In this document: positions 27,663 through 37,928 of the stretch, piece after piece
Layout: every line of letters starts with the position of its first letter
Numbering within the stretch: the first letter of the stretch is position 1
Assembly (NCBI RefSeq): GCF_002355155.1
Contig: NZ_AP017369.1
Location: 2,356,001-2,420,000 of the forward strand
Reading direction: 5' to 3'
DNA length: 64,000 nt
Source of the DNA: Corynebacterium suranareeae
Lineage (GTDB): Bacteria; Actinomycetota; Actinomycetes; Mycobacteriales; Mycobacteriaceae
Position numbers and translations under genes: made by a program
The notes under the pieces: generated by a model
The model's database searches: none
Told to the model about the DNA's origin: nothing
What the model saw: only the letters and a program-made list of their open reading frames with translations

Positions 27663-29387
27663 ATGTTGACCTCGCGAAACTTTTCGGTCTGGGCTCCCCT
27701 GCCCCAAGACGTACAACTTGTCCTCAACGGCGAAACCTTTCCCATGACAAAAACGGAAGGCAGCTGGTGGCGCGCGGAGATTGCGCCTCAAGCAGGCGAT
27801 CGTTACGGCTTTTCGCTTTTCGACGGCTCCTCCTGGTCCAAACCCCTCCCCGATCCCCGATCCACTTCCCAACCAGACGGCGTGCATGGTCTAAGTGAAA
27901 TCTCGGATGATTCCTATTTGTGGGGTGATCAGCAGTGGACTGGTCGAATCCTCCCAGGATCGGTGTTGTACGAGCTACATGTGGGCACGTTTAGTGAACA
28001 TGGAACGTTTGAGGGAGTCGTCGAAAAGCTTTCTTATCTGCGTGACCTCGGCGTGACCGCCATCGAGCTTTTACCCGTGCAGCCCTTTGGCGGCAACCGA
28101 AATTGGGGCTACGACGGGGTGCTCTGGCACGCCGTCCATGCAGGCTACGGCGGTCCGACGGGCCTTAAAAAGCTTATCGACGCCTCCCACCAGGCCGGCA
28201 TCGCCATTTATTTAGACGTCGTCTACAACCACTTCGGCCCTGACGGCAACTACAACGGGCAATTTGGCCCCTACACCGCCAGTGGCAGCACCGGCTGGGG
28301 TGACGTGGTCAATATCAACGGCTCCGATTCTGATGAAGTACGACGCTATATCCTTGATGCCGCACGCCAGTGGTTTGAGGAATTCCACGTCGATGGGCTA
28401 CGCCTTGACGCCGTGCACTCCCTCGATGATCGGGGTGCCTACTCGCTTCTGGAACAACTGCATATCCTGGCGGAAGAAGTCTCAGCCCAAACCGGCATCC
28501 CGCGATCGCTGATTGCAGAATCTGACCTTAACGACCCACAATTAATCACCTCCCGCGATGCCGGTGGGTATGGTCTTGATGCACAATGGGTCGACGATAT
28601 CCACCATGCCGTGCACGCTTTAGTCTCAGGTGAACGCAACGGTTATTACTGTGATTTCGGTTCCGTTGAAACCCTGGCTAAAACACTAAGGGAAGTTTTT
28701 GCGCATACCGGAAATTACTCCACGTTCCGCGAACGCAACCACGGCCGACCTGTGCGTCTCGATGTCACCCCCGCATCCCGCTTTGTCACCTATACAACCA
28801 CCCATGATCAAACTGGAAACCGAGCCATCGGTGATCGCCCATCGATGACTCTTAGCCCCGAGCAGCAAGTCTTAAAAGCAGCCATCATCTATAGCTCCCC
28901 TTACACACCAATGCTGTTTATGGGCGAAGAGTTCGGCGCCACCACACCCTTTGCCTTCTTCTGCTCCCACACCGACCCTGAACTCAACCGATTGACCTCA
29001 GAGGGACGAAAACGTGAATTCGCCCGCCTTGGATGGAATGCCGACGAGATCCCCGCCCCCCACCTGGAATCCACGTTTACATCATCGAAACTCAATTGGG
29101 AGCTCACCGATGATCAACGCCGCATCAAAGATGCCTACAAGCAGTTGTTGCACCTGCGGCACACCCTGAATTTCGCCCAACCCAATTTACTCAACCTAGA
29201 CATCGAACACGGCGACAATTGGTTATCGATGGCCAATGGTCAAGGCAGACTACTTGCCAATTTCTCAGATAAAGACGTCGAGGTGCCTTTTGGTGGTGAG
29301 TTGATTTACAGCTTCACCTCCCCCACAGTTACGGCTACGTCAACCTCACTTCAACCATGGGGTTTTGCGATTTTACGCCGCGAGTAG
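27663..29387 (+). CDS. treZ: Malto-oligosyltrehalose trehalohydrolase TreZ
   Basis: GH13 enzyme that releases trehalose from maltooligosyl-trehalose made by TreY. I choose ATG 27663 (MLTSRNFSVWAPLPQDV), giving 574 aa; the open frame extends to 27555 but that part overlaps the divergent IMPACT gene. Domains: N-terminal CBM48-like sandwich (about 1-95), catalytic barrel with LYELHVGTFSEHGTF, DVVYNHFGPDGNY, nucleophile Asp249 in VDGLRLDAV, Glu286 in IAESDLND and TTHDQTGN, then a C-terminal beta domain. The product trehalose is needed for trehalose mycolates. A GTG two codons before is an alternative start. Confidence 0.95.
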   Translation: MLTSRNFSVWAPLPQDVQLVLNGETFPMTKTEGSWWRAEIAPQAGDRYGFSLFDGSSWSKPLPDPRSTSQPDGVHGLSEISDDSYLWGDQQWTGRILPGSVLYELHVGTFSEHGTFEGVVEKLSYLRDLGVTAIELLPVQPFGGNRNWGYDGVLWHAVHAGYGGPTGLKKLIDASHQAGIAIYLDVVYNHFGPDGNYNGQFGPYTASGSTGWGDVVNINGSDSDEVRRYILDAARQWFEEFHVDGLRLDAVHSLDDRGAYSLLEQLHILAEEVSAQTGIPRSLIAESDLNDPQLITSRDAGGYGLDAQWVDDIHHAVHALVSGERNGYYCDFGSVETLAKTLREVFAHTGNYSTFRERNHGRPVRLDVTPASRFVTYTTTHDQTGNRAIGDRPSMTLSPEQQVLKAAIIYSSPYTPMLFMGEEFGATTPFAFFCSHTDPELNRLTSEGRKREFARLGWNADEIPAPHLESTFTSSKLNWELTDDQRRIKDAYKQLLHLRHTLNFAQPNLLNLDIEHGDNWLSMANGQGRLLANFSDKDVEVPFGGELIYSFTSPTVTATSTSLQPWGFAILRRE

Positions 29388-29574
29388 CTCAAAACCAGTT
29401 GCCATGATCAGCTTTCGTTTACGGATATGTGAATTGCACTTGCAGCAGAACAAACCTAGATGCTCATCAATGGCGCAAAACCAAAAACTGGGCACTGTGG
29501 TTTAACGGCGGCTTAGCCTCTCACTCGGATTAAGAAGAGTCAGCCACTATTGGTTCACATTTTTGCTTCCCTCA

Positions 29575-29614
29575 TAGGAAAGGGCCACCTTGAGATCAAA
29601 GTGGCCCTTTCCTA
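29575..29614. terminator. Bidirectional terminator between treZ and ilvA
   Basis: Perfect 14-bp stem, TAGGAAAGGGCCAC (29575-29588) with 29601-29614, 12-nt loop. It is 8 bp beyond the ilvA stop on the minus strand and may also serve treZ, though a strong T-run is missing on both sides. Confidence 0.75.
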
Positions 29615-29622
29615 ATTCAGGT

Positions 29623-30933
29623 TTAAGTTAAGTATTCGTATTCTGGAGTGCCTGGTTCAAGGCGACGGGAATCAATAGCAGATAACTCCATGCGACCAAG
29701 CAGTGGTTCCAATCCAGATGCTTCACTCAGCTGAATGCCTACCAACGCAGTACCAGTTTCACGATTATTGCGCTTGAGGTATTCAAACAGCGTGATGTCA
29801 TCATCAGGTCCCAAGATATCTTCGAGGAAATGACGCAACTGACCTGGCTTTTGCGGGAAGTTAACCAAGAAATAGTGCTTCAACCCACGATGCACCAAGG
29901 AACGCTCAGCGATCTCTGCATAGCGCAACACATCGTTGTTGCCACCAGAGATAATGCACACCACGACCGAGCCTGGGGCAAAGGACATTTCCTTTAACCC
30001 CGCAATCGACAACGCGCCAGCAGGTTCTGCGATGATGCCTTCATTTTGATACAAATCAAGCATCTCAGTGCACACCGCGCCCTCAGTAGCGCTCATCATG
30101 TGTACACGACCCTGGTTTTTTTCCACGATGTGGTAGTTCAGGTCGCCGACTCGCTTAACAGCTGCGCCATCAACAAAAGGATCAACAGTCTCTAGAGTTA
30201 CTGGCCCGCCCTCACGAAGTGCAGCCTGCATGGACGCAGCACCAGCTGGTTCAATACCCACAACAGCGGTACGAGGTGCCATATCCGCCATGTAGCTGAC
30301 AACACCAGCGAGAAGTCCGCCACCGCCAACTGGAACCATGACATGATCAGCACTTTTACCCAGTGCCGTTAATTGCGACAAGATTTCAGCTGCAACTGTT
30401 CCCTGTCCCACAATGGTGTTACGCGCATCAAACGGTTCAATCAGCGTCGCACCGGTGCTTTCCGCATCCTCATGTGCGGCAGCTGAAGCCTCATCAAAGT
30501 TGTTTCCTGTCACCACCAATGTGACAAACTCGCCACCATGAACCATGATGCGATCACGCTTTTGTTTAGGTGTTTGAACCGGAACATAGATACGACCCTG
30601 AACACCAAGTGATTTGCACACATATGCAACGCCCTGGGCATGGTTTCCTGCAGACGCTGCAACGACACCCGCATCACGTTGTTCTTGGGTCAGCTGCACA
30701 CCTGAGTTCAATGCTCCACGGATCTTGTAGGAACGGACATCCTGCAAATCTTCCCGCTTGAGGTAGATTTCCGCACCGGTTTCTTCTGACAACCGAGGAC
30801 AATACTGCAACGGTGTTGGTGCAATGACGGAGGAAATTCGTGCCTGCGCCAATTGAATGTCGGCGGCACGAATCAGCTCCGCTCCGCTAGCCATCACTCC
30901 TGGACTTTTCTCAGACACGTATGTTTCACTCAT
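29623..30933 (-). CDS. ilvA: Threonine dehydratase IlvA
   Basis: PLP-dependent L-threonine deaminase, first step of isoleucine synthesis. 436 aa, shorter than the E. coli enzyme and typical for corynebacteria because it carries one ACT-like regulatory region instead of two. PLP Lys70 in VRSYKIRG; SAGNHAQGVAY; the glycine-rich PLP phosphate loop VPVGGGGLLAG. The ACT-like part begins near 350 with HYFLVNFPQKPGQLRHF and is the expected site of isoleucine feedback inhibition. Monocistronic, ending at the terminator at 29575-29614. Confidence 0.97.
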   Translation of the reverse strand: MSETYVSEKSPGVMASGAELIRAADIQLAQARISSVIAPTPLQYCPRLSEETGAEIYLKREDLQDVRSYKIRGALNSGVQLTQEQRDAGVVAASAGNHAQGVAYVCKSLGVQGRIYVPVQTPKQKRDRIMVHGGEFVTLVVTGNNFDEASAAAHEDAESTGATLIEPFDARNTIVGQGTVAAEILSQLTALGKSADHVMVPVGGGGLLAGVVSYMADMAPRTAVVGIEPAGAASMQAALREGGPVTLETVDPFVDGAAVKRVGDLNYHIVEKNQGRVHMMSATEGAVCTEMLDLYQNEGIIAEPAGALSIAGLKEMSFAPGSVVVCIISGGNNDVLRYAEIAERSLVHRGLKHYFLVNFPQKPGQLRHFLEDILGPDDDITLFEYLKRNNRETGTALVGIQLSEASGLEPLLGRMELSAIDSRRLEPGTPEYEYLT

Positions 30934-31135
30934 GGTTGCCTAGTGTAATCGCCTTAAAGTTATGCACCTACTTTGGCATAGGTTTTATTACAATATGACT
31001 TTTCAAAAGATTGTTTTCTAGCCAATACTGTGGTTGTGGCATTACACTTTCCTCGAGTTGAGGGTAGTTCATACTATCCGCATACGTATCACATGTCCTC
31101 AAATTGACCGCATTAATATTGCCAGGAGAAAAGAT

Positions 31136-31645
31136 TTGTCTCTGCGTCGAAGTACTTTGACCCTTGTTACAGCAAGTGCTGTGGCATTGTCCGTTTTCAC
31201 CCCAGTTGCCCAGGCTCAGTCCTCTGACGCACTTACTCAGCTTTCTGACAACATCACCTCTTCTCAGATCCTTGATGAAGATGGCAACCCCGTAGACGGC
31301 AATGAACAATGGCCAGGCAGCGCTGAAGGCAGCTCTATGCTCAGCAGTGGCGACATCCCTGCTGCACCGAGCTTTGGCTCATCTGGAAAAGATACCTCTG
31401 ACGAGGATGATGAACTCACCGAAGAGCAGCAACAGTTCCTTGATCGTGTCTCTGAAATTCCAGTAATTGGCTCTGTTGTGTCTCCACCAGAGTGGTTAGC
31501 TCTTCCCCTAGCTGTTATTCAAGGCTTGGTTGCGGTGGCTAGCTTGGCAACAACTGCAGCATCTTTCATGGTGACCGTTGATCCTGCATCCAGGCAGACT
31601 GTGCGCGACATCCTAGCTCAAATGGGCATCAATGTAGATGCCTAG
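31136..31645 (+). CDS. Secreted protein with C-terminal hydrophobic segment
   Basis: I choose the TTG at 31136 because AGGAG lies seven bases upstream; a longer frame from 31034 has no such site. The result is 169 aa: RR near the N-terminus, a hydrophobic core and signal cleavage after about residue 27 (VAQA-QSS). The mature protein is acidic and Ser-rich (DEDDELTEEQQQ), then has a hydrophobic stretch at about 123-147 that could be a membrane anchor. No family recognised. It is divergent from ilvA and ends at a strong terminator. Confidence 0.75.
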   Translation: MSLRRSTLTLVTASAVALSVFTPVAQAQSSDALTQLSDNITSSQILDEDGNPVDGNEQWPGSAEGSSMLSSGDIPAAPSFGSSGKDTSDEDDELTEEQQQFLDRVSEIPVIGSVVSPPEWLALPLAVIQGLVAVASLATTAASFMVTVDPASRQTVRDILAQMGINVDA

Positions 31646-31656
31646 TTTTTCAATAT

Positions 31657-31711
31657 AAAGAAGCTGGTGTTCATTTAGAATTTTCTAAATGAACACCAGC
31701 TTCTTTTGCTG
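31657..31711. terminator. Very strong bidirectional terminator
   Basis: Perfect 24-nt arms, 31657-31680 and 31683-31706, with only TT between, followed by T-runs on both strands. It lies between the secreted-protein gene and the convergent MetE-like gene and serves both. Confidence 0.93.
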
Positions 31712-31739
31712 CTTTGACTAGCAACCCTCGGCTACTAGA

Positions 31740-32945
31740 TTAGAACAGCTCCTTGGAAGCAATGCGAGCGCCCTCTACAAGGGACTCCAACTTCGCCCAT
31801 GCGATCTGAGAATGCAGACGTCCACCCAGGCCACAGTCGGTAGAAGCTACAACATTTTCAGGGCCAACCAGCTTGGCAAACTGAACAATACGGTCAGCTA
31901 CTAGGCGTGGGTGCTCAACTGCGTTGATTGAGTGAGAAACCACACCTGGGTAGATCAAAGAGCCTTCAGGAAGCTTGTTTTCTTCCCATACGCGCCACTC
32001 ATGAGCATGGCGAGGTGATGCACCTTCGAAGGAGAAACCGCCAACTTCTGCACGCAGAATTTCACCAATGATGTCACCGAATGGAATGTCAGTAACGTGT
32101 GGTCCATGCCAGGAGCCCCAGCAGATGTGCAGACGAGTCTGTTCCTTAGGCAGTCCCTTGACAGCGCTGTTAATCGCATCGATGCGCTTGCCAATCCAGT
32201 CCAGGTAATCCTTAACGCTTGGCTCTGGGTTGATCTGATCCCAAGCCTCTGCCAGATCAGGTGCATCAAGCTGAACAGTCAGACCAGCGTCGGTGATGAT
32301 CTTGTATTCCTGGGAAAGGGCATCTGCACAAGCTGCAACGACCTCGTCATCAGTCTCGTAGTACTTGTTGGTCAAACGTGCAGCAGATCCTGGGGACAGA
32401 GCTGCAACGAAGCCATCTTTCGCGCCCGCTGCCTCCATGCCCTTCTTGAGCAAATCAACATCGGTTTGGGTTTCCTCTTGACCGATGTAGGTAATTGGGC
32501 CGGTAAATTCTGGGTTTCCTACGGATGCGCGACCAGTGAAAATACCTGATACTGGATCTTCATATGCCTCACGGAACAATTCGCGATCACGACGATCAGA
32601 GAAGCTGGTCAGCTTAATGTTGCCAGGAGTGGAACGGACTGCTTCCTGGCTTGCCCAACGATCAGTGTCGGTCATGGTCAGTCCACCCAGGCGGGTGAAG
32701 GAGTAATTCCACCAAGCACCAAAATCGACTGCGCCGGAAGTGACGTGTCCGTATTCACCCTCGTTGAGGATATCGATACCCAAATCAACCTGACGCTTAA
32801 TCACGTCATCCACAGAAGACTGCAGAATCTGGAAGAATTCCTCTTCACCAATTTCACCCTTTGAACGCTTGATGTTTGCGTCAAGCAGTTCCGGCGTACG
32901 GGGCAAGGAACCCACGTGAGTGGTTCTGATGTGGTTGTGGCTCAT
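31740..32945 (-). CDS. MetE C-terminal-domain-like protein (B12-independent methionine synthase family)
   Basis: 401 aa, about the size of the catalytic half of MetE. Starts HIRTTHVGSLPRTPELL. Zinc-site motifs: HICWGSWHGPH (about 263-273), a Glu in GGFSFEGASPRHAHEW, and Cys in VASTDCGLGGR near 372. These motifs occur in single-domain MetE-like proteins and in epoxyalkane:coenzyme M transferases. The thiol and methyl donor used cannot be told; methyl transfer to homocysteine is only one option. A 13-bp inverted repeat lies 18 bp upstream. It is downstream of dnaE on the same strand with 147 bp between. Confidence 0.88.
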   Translation of the reverse strand: MSHNHIRTTHVGSLPRTPELLDANIKRSKGEIGEEEFFQILQSSVDDVIKRQVDLGIDILNEGEYGHVTSGAVDFGAWWNYSFTRLGGLTMTDTDRWASQEAVRSTPGNIKLTSFSDRRDRELFREAYEDPVSGIFTGRASVGNPEFTGPITYIGQEETQTDVDLLKKGMEAAGAKDGFVAALSPGSAARLTNKYYETDDEVVAACADALSQEYKIITDAGLTVQLDAPDLAEAWDQINPEPSVKDYLDWIGKRIDAINSAVKGLPKEQTRLHICWGSWHGPHVTDIPFGDIIGEILRAEVGGFSFEGASPRHAHEWRVWEENKLPEGSLIYPGVVSHSINAVEHPRLVADRIVQFAKLVGPENVVASTDCGLGGRLHSQIAWAKLESLVEGARIASKELF

Positions 32946-32962
32946 TAAAAATCCAATCTAAA

Positions 32963-32995
32963 AGTCGAATGAAAGTATCAAACTCTCATTCGACT
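32963..32995. promoter_or_regulatory. Inverted repeat upstream of the MetE-like gene
   Basis: AGTCGAATGA (32963-32972) and TCATTCGACT (32986-32995) are perfect arms, extendable to 13 bp with one mismatch; loop 7 nt. On the minus strand it is followed by CTTTTAG. It may be a dnaE terminator or an operator for the MetE-like gene whose ATG is 18 bp away. Confidence 0.5.
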
Positions 32996-33092
32996 CTAAC
33001 TGTGTTGGTGCAATCTACGTCCACCACACCCAGATTTTTATTCATCACAAGGTTTTTTACCCCTTCATGGGGTAATCCCTGTGTGATGCACA

Positions 33093-36000
33093 CTAACCGA
33101 GAATGCCCGGACCCATCGTTGCCTTCAAATCTCCCATCAAACTTGCAGATCGATTAACTCTTAAGTGATCACCCAAAATCATCACAGTGGAATTATCACC
33201 GTCAATGAGGTTGAGATACACATCAGAGTCACCCTTGTTGTCCACCAACACCTGCTTCAACTTGGCGATATTAGACATCGTGCACTGATCTGTACGCATC
33301 GATAGTCGAAGTGGCAAACCTTGGCCATTTCCAGGACCAAGTTCGGGGACGCGAAGATCATCACAAAACAAGCTCATACGATCATCTCGGATAGAGATGT
33401 GCGCCTTAGCCAGGATGATGTTGTCTTCCACAATCATCGAGCCAACAATGGAATACACCTTGTTGAACACCAACAGTTCCACGGAAGCACCGTTGTGATC
33501 TTCAATGGTGACAATTGCCCAAGGGGAACCATCCTTTTTAGAGAATCGACGATCCACACCGGAGATAATGCCACCGACGGTAACTTCTGCACCGTGTTTC
33601 AGTTCACCTGCCACAATGGTGGTCAACGCTGTATCTACCTGAGCTGCAATAGCGTCTTCGTACCCGTCTAGTGGGTGCCCGGAAACATACAGACCAAGCA
33701 TTTCTCGCTCAAGAGCAAGTTCGTGCTTACGGTCCCATTCCTCATCTGGAACGGTGATTTGGAAGAAGCTGGCGACATCCTCGTTAGAGTCAGAGTCAAA
33801 GGCTGCGAACAGGTCAAATTGTCCCTTATCCGCGGCTTTCTTCGTGGCGATAACAGAATCTACGGCATCTTCAAAGACCAACATAAGGCCTTTTCGTGGA
33901 TGTCCTAATGAATCAAAAGCTCCGGCTTTAATCAGTGATTCCGTAATGCGCTTGTTGCAGGGCAAGGTGTCAATTTTGTCCAAGTAGTCGGAGAAGTCCT
34001 TGAACAACCCTTTTTCTTCGCGGGTTTCCAAAATGGAATCCACAACTTCTGCACCGACATTTCGAATAGCTCCCAGGCCATAGCGAATATCGGTTCCTAC
34101 GGGAAGGAAGTTCAATGTTGACTCATTGATATCAGGTGAAAGAACGCGAATACCTAAGTGGCGGCAGTCGGCAAGATAGATAGCTGACTTGTCCTTGTTA
34201 TCACCCACAGAGGTCAACAGTGCAGCCATATATTCTGGCGCGTAGTGAGCCTTGAGGTACGCAGTCCAGAACGACACCAAACCATAACCTGCAGCGTGAG
34301 ACTTGTTAAACGCATATCCTGCGAATGGCAGGATGGTATCCCACAAGGTTTTGATTGCTTCAGCGGAATAGCCATTGGCTTTCATGCCGGCTTCGAAGTT
34401 GGCGAACTCCTTTTCCAGCACTTCTGGCTTTTTCTTACCCATGGCTTTACGGAAACCATCTGCCTGACCAGCAGTGTAATTTGCGACCTTTTGAGAAATC
34501 TTCATGATCTGCTCCTGGTACACAATCAGACCATAGGTTTCGCCGAGGATTTCTTCCAGTGCTTCTTCAAGCTCCGGGTGGATGGGAATAATGGGTTTCC
34601 TACCGTTTTTACGGTCTGCGTAGTCCCAGTGTGCATTCACACCCATAGGTCCTGGTCGATACAGTGCAAGCGCGGCAACAATGTCATTGAAGCCGGTAGG
34701 CTGCATTCGTTTCAGCAGCTCCTGCATGCCACCACTATCGAGCTGGAACACGCCGAGGGTTTCACCGCGTCCAAGAAGTTTGTAGGTTTCTTCATCTTCG
34801 ATGGCGAGGTTTTCCAGATCAAGAATTTCACCGTCACGGTTTGCCTTGATGTTTTCAATGGCATCACCAATGACGGTAAGGTTTCGAAGACCTAGGAAGT
34901 CCATCTTCAACAGGCCGATAGCTTCACATGCTGGATAGTCCCATCCAGTAATCAACGCACCATCTGCGGGGCGTTTCCACATGGGGATACAGTCCAGTAG
35001 AGGAACTGAGGACATAATGACGGCACATGCATGCACACCGGACTGGCGCACGACACCTTCTAGGCCTCGTGCGGTTTCATAGATGCGTTTTACATCTGGA
35101 TCAGTTTCAATGAGCTGTCGCACAGCACCGGCTTCGTTGTACCGCGGGTGTTCTGGATCGGTGATTCCAGACAAAGGAATGTCCTTTGCCATGATGGCAG
35201 GTGGAAGCTCTTTAATGACGCGGTCAGCAACTTGGTAACCTGGTTGTCCCATTTGCACACGAGCGGAGTCTTTAAGCGCCTGCTTCGTTTTCACGGTACC
35301 GAAAGTGATCACCTGGGCGATCTTGTCTTCACCCCAGCGGTCTGCCGCATAACGGATCATTTCTCCACGGCGACGATCATCGAAGTCGATATCAATATCG
35401 GGAGCAGATGGTCGTTCCGGGTTGAGGAATCGCTCGAACAGCAAACCATGTTCCATCGGGTCAATGTTGGTGATCGTTAGCGCATAAGCAACCAACGCGC
35501 CCGCCGCAGAACCACGACCAGGTCCCACACGGATACCAACGGAGCGAGCATGCTTGATCAGCTCAGCAACGATAAGGAAGTAGGAAGGGTATCCCTTCAT
35601 ATCAATCACCGAGATCTCATACTCAGCGCGTTCAATATAGTCCTGAGGTACTTGCTGGCCTGGGAAGCGGTCTTCCAAACCGGCCATCACTTCATGGTGC
35701 AGCCACGTGGTTGGGGTATAGCCTTCTGGCACATCCGCAATCGGCATGCGGTCGTGCGAGTGCTCTTCCCAGATTTCGCTGTAATCCTGCACGCGTTCTG
35801 CAATCCACAGTGTGTTATCGCAGCCGTCAGGAACCATATCGTCCCACAGCGCACGCATTTGCTCTGCGGACTTCACGTAATAGCCGGTTCCTCCGAATTT
35901 GAAACGGTCTTCGTCGTGAAGCGTTTTGCCAGTTTGCACGCACAACATCGCCTCGTGGGCTTGAGCCTGTGATTCCAGCACGTAGTGGCAGTCATTGGTG

Positions 36001-36677
36001 ACAAGTGGTGGCAAGTTGAGCTTGCGGCCGATCTCTAGCAATTCACTGCGCACTCGGGTTTCAATATCTAAGCCGTGGTCCATCAGCTCAAGGAAGTAAT
36101 TGTCCCGGCCATAGATGTCTTGCCACATCGCAGCTGCTTCAAGTGCTTCATCAAATTGGCCCAATCGCAGGCGTGTTTGCACATCACCCGATGGGCAGCC
36201 TGTGGTGGCAATGATTCCTTCGGCGTGTTCCGCGATGATATCGGCATCCATGCGTGACCATTTACCCAACTGACCTTCATAAGATGCCATTGAAGACAGG
36301 TAGAAGAGATTTCTTAAACCTGTGGTGTTTTCTGCAAGCATGGTTTGGTGCAGATACGCACCCGAACCAGATACATCGTCTGATTTTTGGTGTGGTTCAC
36401 CCCAACGCACACGCTCTTTTTTAAAGCGAGACTCGGGTGCCATATAGGTTTCAATGCCAATGATGGGCTTGATACCCATTTCTGTCATCTTGCGATAAAA
36501 CGGGTTAGAGCCATACATATTGCCGTGATCAGTAATACCAACCGCAGGCATACCTTGGGCTTTAACCTCATCGGCCAACATGTCGATCTTGGCCATTCCA
36601 TCAAGCATGGAAAACTCGGTGTGATTATGAAGATGTACAAATGAGGAGTGCTTGGCCATGTGGGACAGTCTAGCCAT
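33093..36677 (-). CDS. dnaE: DNA polymerase III alpha subunit DnaE
   Basis: Replicative polymerase, 1194 aa, class C. N-terminal PHP domain with [15 protein letters not shown] (His residues at about 15-19), usually the Mg/Zn proofreading-type site in actinobacteria; polymerase palm with [16 protein letters not shown] at about residue 420-432; then thumb, fingers ([21 protein letters not shown]), helix-hairpin-helix and C-terminal OB domain ([19 protein letters not shown]). Length and domains match the essential DnaE1, not the shorter DnaE2 of damage tolerance. The start is ambiguous: AAGGAG abuts the ATG at 36677, and a second ATG is six codons in at 36659. Confidence 0.96.
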   Translation of the reverse strand: MARLSHMAKHSSFVHLHNHTEFSMLDGMAKIDMLADEVKAQGMPAVGITDHGNMYGSNPFYRKMTEMGIKPIIGIETYMAPESRFKKERVRWGEPHQKSDDVSGSGAYLHQTMLAENTTGLRNLFYLSSMASYEGQLGKWSRMDADIIAEHAEGIIATTGCPSGDVQTRLRLGQFDEALEAAAMWQDIYGRDNYFLELMDHGLDIETRVRSELLEIGRKLNLPPLVTNDCHYVLESQAQAHEAMLCVQTGKTLHDEDRFKFGGTGYYVKSAEQMRALWDDMVPDGCDNTLWIAERVQDYSEIWEEHSHDRMPIADVPEGYTPTTWLHHEVMAGLEDRFPGQQVPQDYIERAEYEISVIDMKGYPSYFLIVAELIKHARSVGIRVGPGRGSAAGALVAYALTITNIDPMEHGLLFERFLNPERPSAPDIDIDFDDRRRGEMIRYAADRWGEDKIAQVITFGTVKTKQALKDSARVQMGQPGYQVADRVIKELPPAIMAKDIPLSGITDPEHPRYNEAGAVRQLIETDPDVKRIYETARGLEGVVRQSGVHACAVIMSSVPLLDCIPMWKRPADGALITGWDYPACEAIGLLKMDFLGLRNLTVIGDAIENIKANRDGEILDLENLAIEDEETYKLLGRGETLGVFQLDSGGMQELLKRMQPTGFNDIVAALALYRPGPMGVNAHWDYADRKNGRKPIIPIHPELEEALEEILGETYGLIVYQEQIMKISQKVANYTAGQADGFRKAMGKKKPEVLEKEFANFEAGMKANGYSAEAIKTLWDTILPFAGYAFNKSHAAGYGLVSFWTAYLKAHYAPEYMAALLTSVGDNKDKSAIYLADCRHLGIRVLSPDINESTLNFLPVGTDIRYGLGAIRNVGAEVVDSILETREEKGLFKDFSDYLDKIDTLPCNKRITESLIKAGAFDSLGHPRKGLMLVFEDAVDSVIATKKAADKGQFDLFAAFDSDSNEDVASFFQITVPDEEWDRKHELALEREMLGLYVSGHPLDGYEDAIAAQVDTALTTIVAGELKHGAEVTVGGIISGVDRRFSKKDGSPWAIVTIEDHNGASVELLVFNKVYSIVGSMIVEDNIILAKAHISIRDDRMSLFCDDLRVPELGPGNGQGLPLRLSMRTDQCTMSNIAKLKQVLVDNKGDSDVYLNLIDGDNSTVMILGDHLRVNRSASLMGDLKATMGPGILG

Positions 36678-36755
36678 CTCCTTACACCAGTGAAACTCCC
36701 CTTAAACTGGGCAACTGAACTCGGTTTTCCACACCTAGGTATAAGGTGACATTTT

Positions 36756-37604
36756 ATGATCTACGGCGTTATTGCTTACTTGGGTTGGGGAATGTTCCCC
36801 GCATTTTTCCCACTCCTCCTCCCAGCAGGACCGATTGAGATTCTGGCACATCGAATCCTGTGGACCGCCGTATTGATGACCATCATTACCACCATTACTA
36901 AAGGATGGAAAGAGCTTAGAAATGCCGACTGTGGCACTTGGCTGCGGATCGTATCGGCGTCGGTGTTTATCGCCGGTAACTGGTTGTTCTATGTCATCGC
37001 CGTTAACTCCGGTCATGTCACCGAAGCAGCCTTGGGCTATTTTATTAACCCCTTGGTTAGCGTGGTGTTCGGCATTGCATTTTTCAAAGAACAATTACGA
37101 AAATTTCAGATCAGTGCCGTATTAATCGCCCTTGGTGGTGTGTTAGTACTGACATTTTTAAGCGGCCAGCCCCCATACTTAGCGCTGAGTTTGGCGTTAA
37201 CGTTCGGTATTTACGGCGCATTGAAAAAGCAAGTAAATATGTCTGCGGTGGGTTCACTCACAGCGGAAACTCTGGTATTGCTTCCTATTGCTGCGGGATA
37301 CTTGGTGTGGCTCGAGGTATCTGGCGGGGGCACGTTCTTTAACAATGGTGGTGGACACAGTGCTTTGTTGATGAGTTCTGGTTTAGTCACAGCAATTCCG
37401 CTGTTGATGTTCGCGCTGGCAGCAAAGGCAATTCCGCTATCAACAGTGGGCATGCTGCAATATCTCACCCCAACGATGCAGATGCTGTGGGCTCTATTTG
37501 TGGTTAATGAGACAGTGGAACCAATGCGTTGGTTTGGATTCGTTTTCATTTGGATCGCAGTTACTATTTACATCACAGATAGCCTACTTAAGAATCGACA
37601 ATAG
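36756..37604 (+). CDS. rarD: RarD-type EamA/DMT transporter
   Basis: 282 aa, ten membrane helices expected. Diagnostic RarD features: GVIAYLGWGMFPAFFPLL at the N-terminus, EILAHRILWTAVLM, FYVIAVNSGHVTEAALGYFINPL (about 74-96) and PLSTVGMLQYLTPTMQML near 230. RarD is a drug/metabolite-transporter protein named from a chloramphenicol-sensitive phenotype; its substrate is unsettled. Divergent from dnaE with 78 bp between. The inner two repeats of five helices are both complete. Confidence 0.9.
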   Translation: MIYGVIAYLGWGMFPAFFPLLLPAGPIEILAHRILWTAVLMTIITTITKGWKELRNADCGTWLRIVSASVFIAGNWLFYVIAVNSGHVTEAALGYFINPLVSVVFGIAFFKEQLRKFQISAVLIALGGVLVLTFLSGQPPYLALSLALTFGIYGALKKQVNMSAVGSLTAETLVLLPIAAGYLVWLEVSGGGTFFNNGGGHSALLMSSGLVTAIPLLMFALAAKAIPLSTVGMLQYLTPTMQMLWALFVVNETVEPMRWFGFVFIWIAVTIYITDSLLKNRQ

Positions 37605-37928
37605 CAGTGTCAATAAATATCCACGTTTATTAGGATCTATGCGCATTTTGAAACCACACCAATAAAAATTGGAACCTCGTTTACGCCTAAGAAGCTAAAG
37701 AGGCGTTCCCCTTGAAATCGAAAATCCATGACGCCCGAATCTCGAATCTGTGTGAAAATTCCAAAGTGCGAGAAAACCGAACCACACGTCCGAGCGTGAA
37801 AATACTATATCAGCCCCGAAAGTATATACTAGTTTATGAAAGAATTAGCTTTCGACATACTTGATTTATACCGCTGAAATCCTTTTCAGTGACTTAGCTT
37901 GGCTTTTTGAGAATTCGAGGTTCCCACA
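37605..37928. other. AT-rich spacer at the edge of the accessory stretch (324 bp)
   Basis: No gene seen. Holds small inverted repeats: CCAATAAAAATTGG at 37659-37672 and CTGAAATCCTTTTCAG at 37874-37889, the latter 40 bp before the next gene and a possible operator. ACTAGTTTATGAAAGA at 37828 resembles the arm of the long inverted repeat at 44109-44166 on the other side of the accessory genes. Confidence 0.5.

Noticed and set aside
37874..37889. CTGAAATCCTTTTCAG as a Zur-type site for the metal genes
   Set aside because: The centre and spacing do not match the zinc-box motif I remember closely enough; kept only as an unassigned palindrome.
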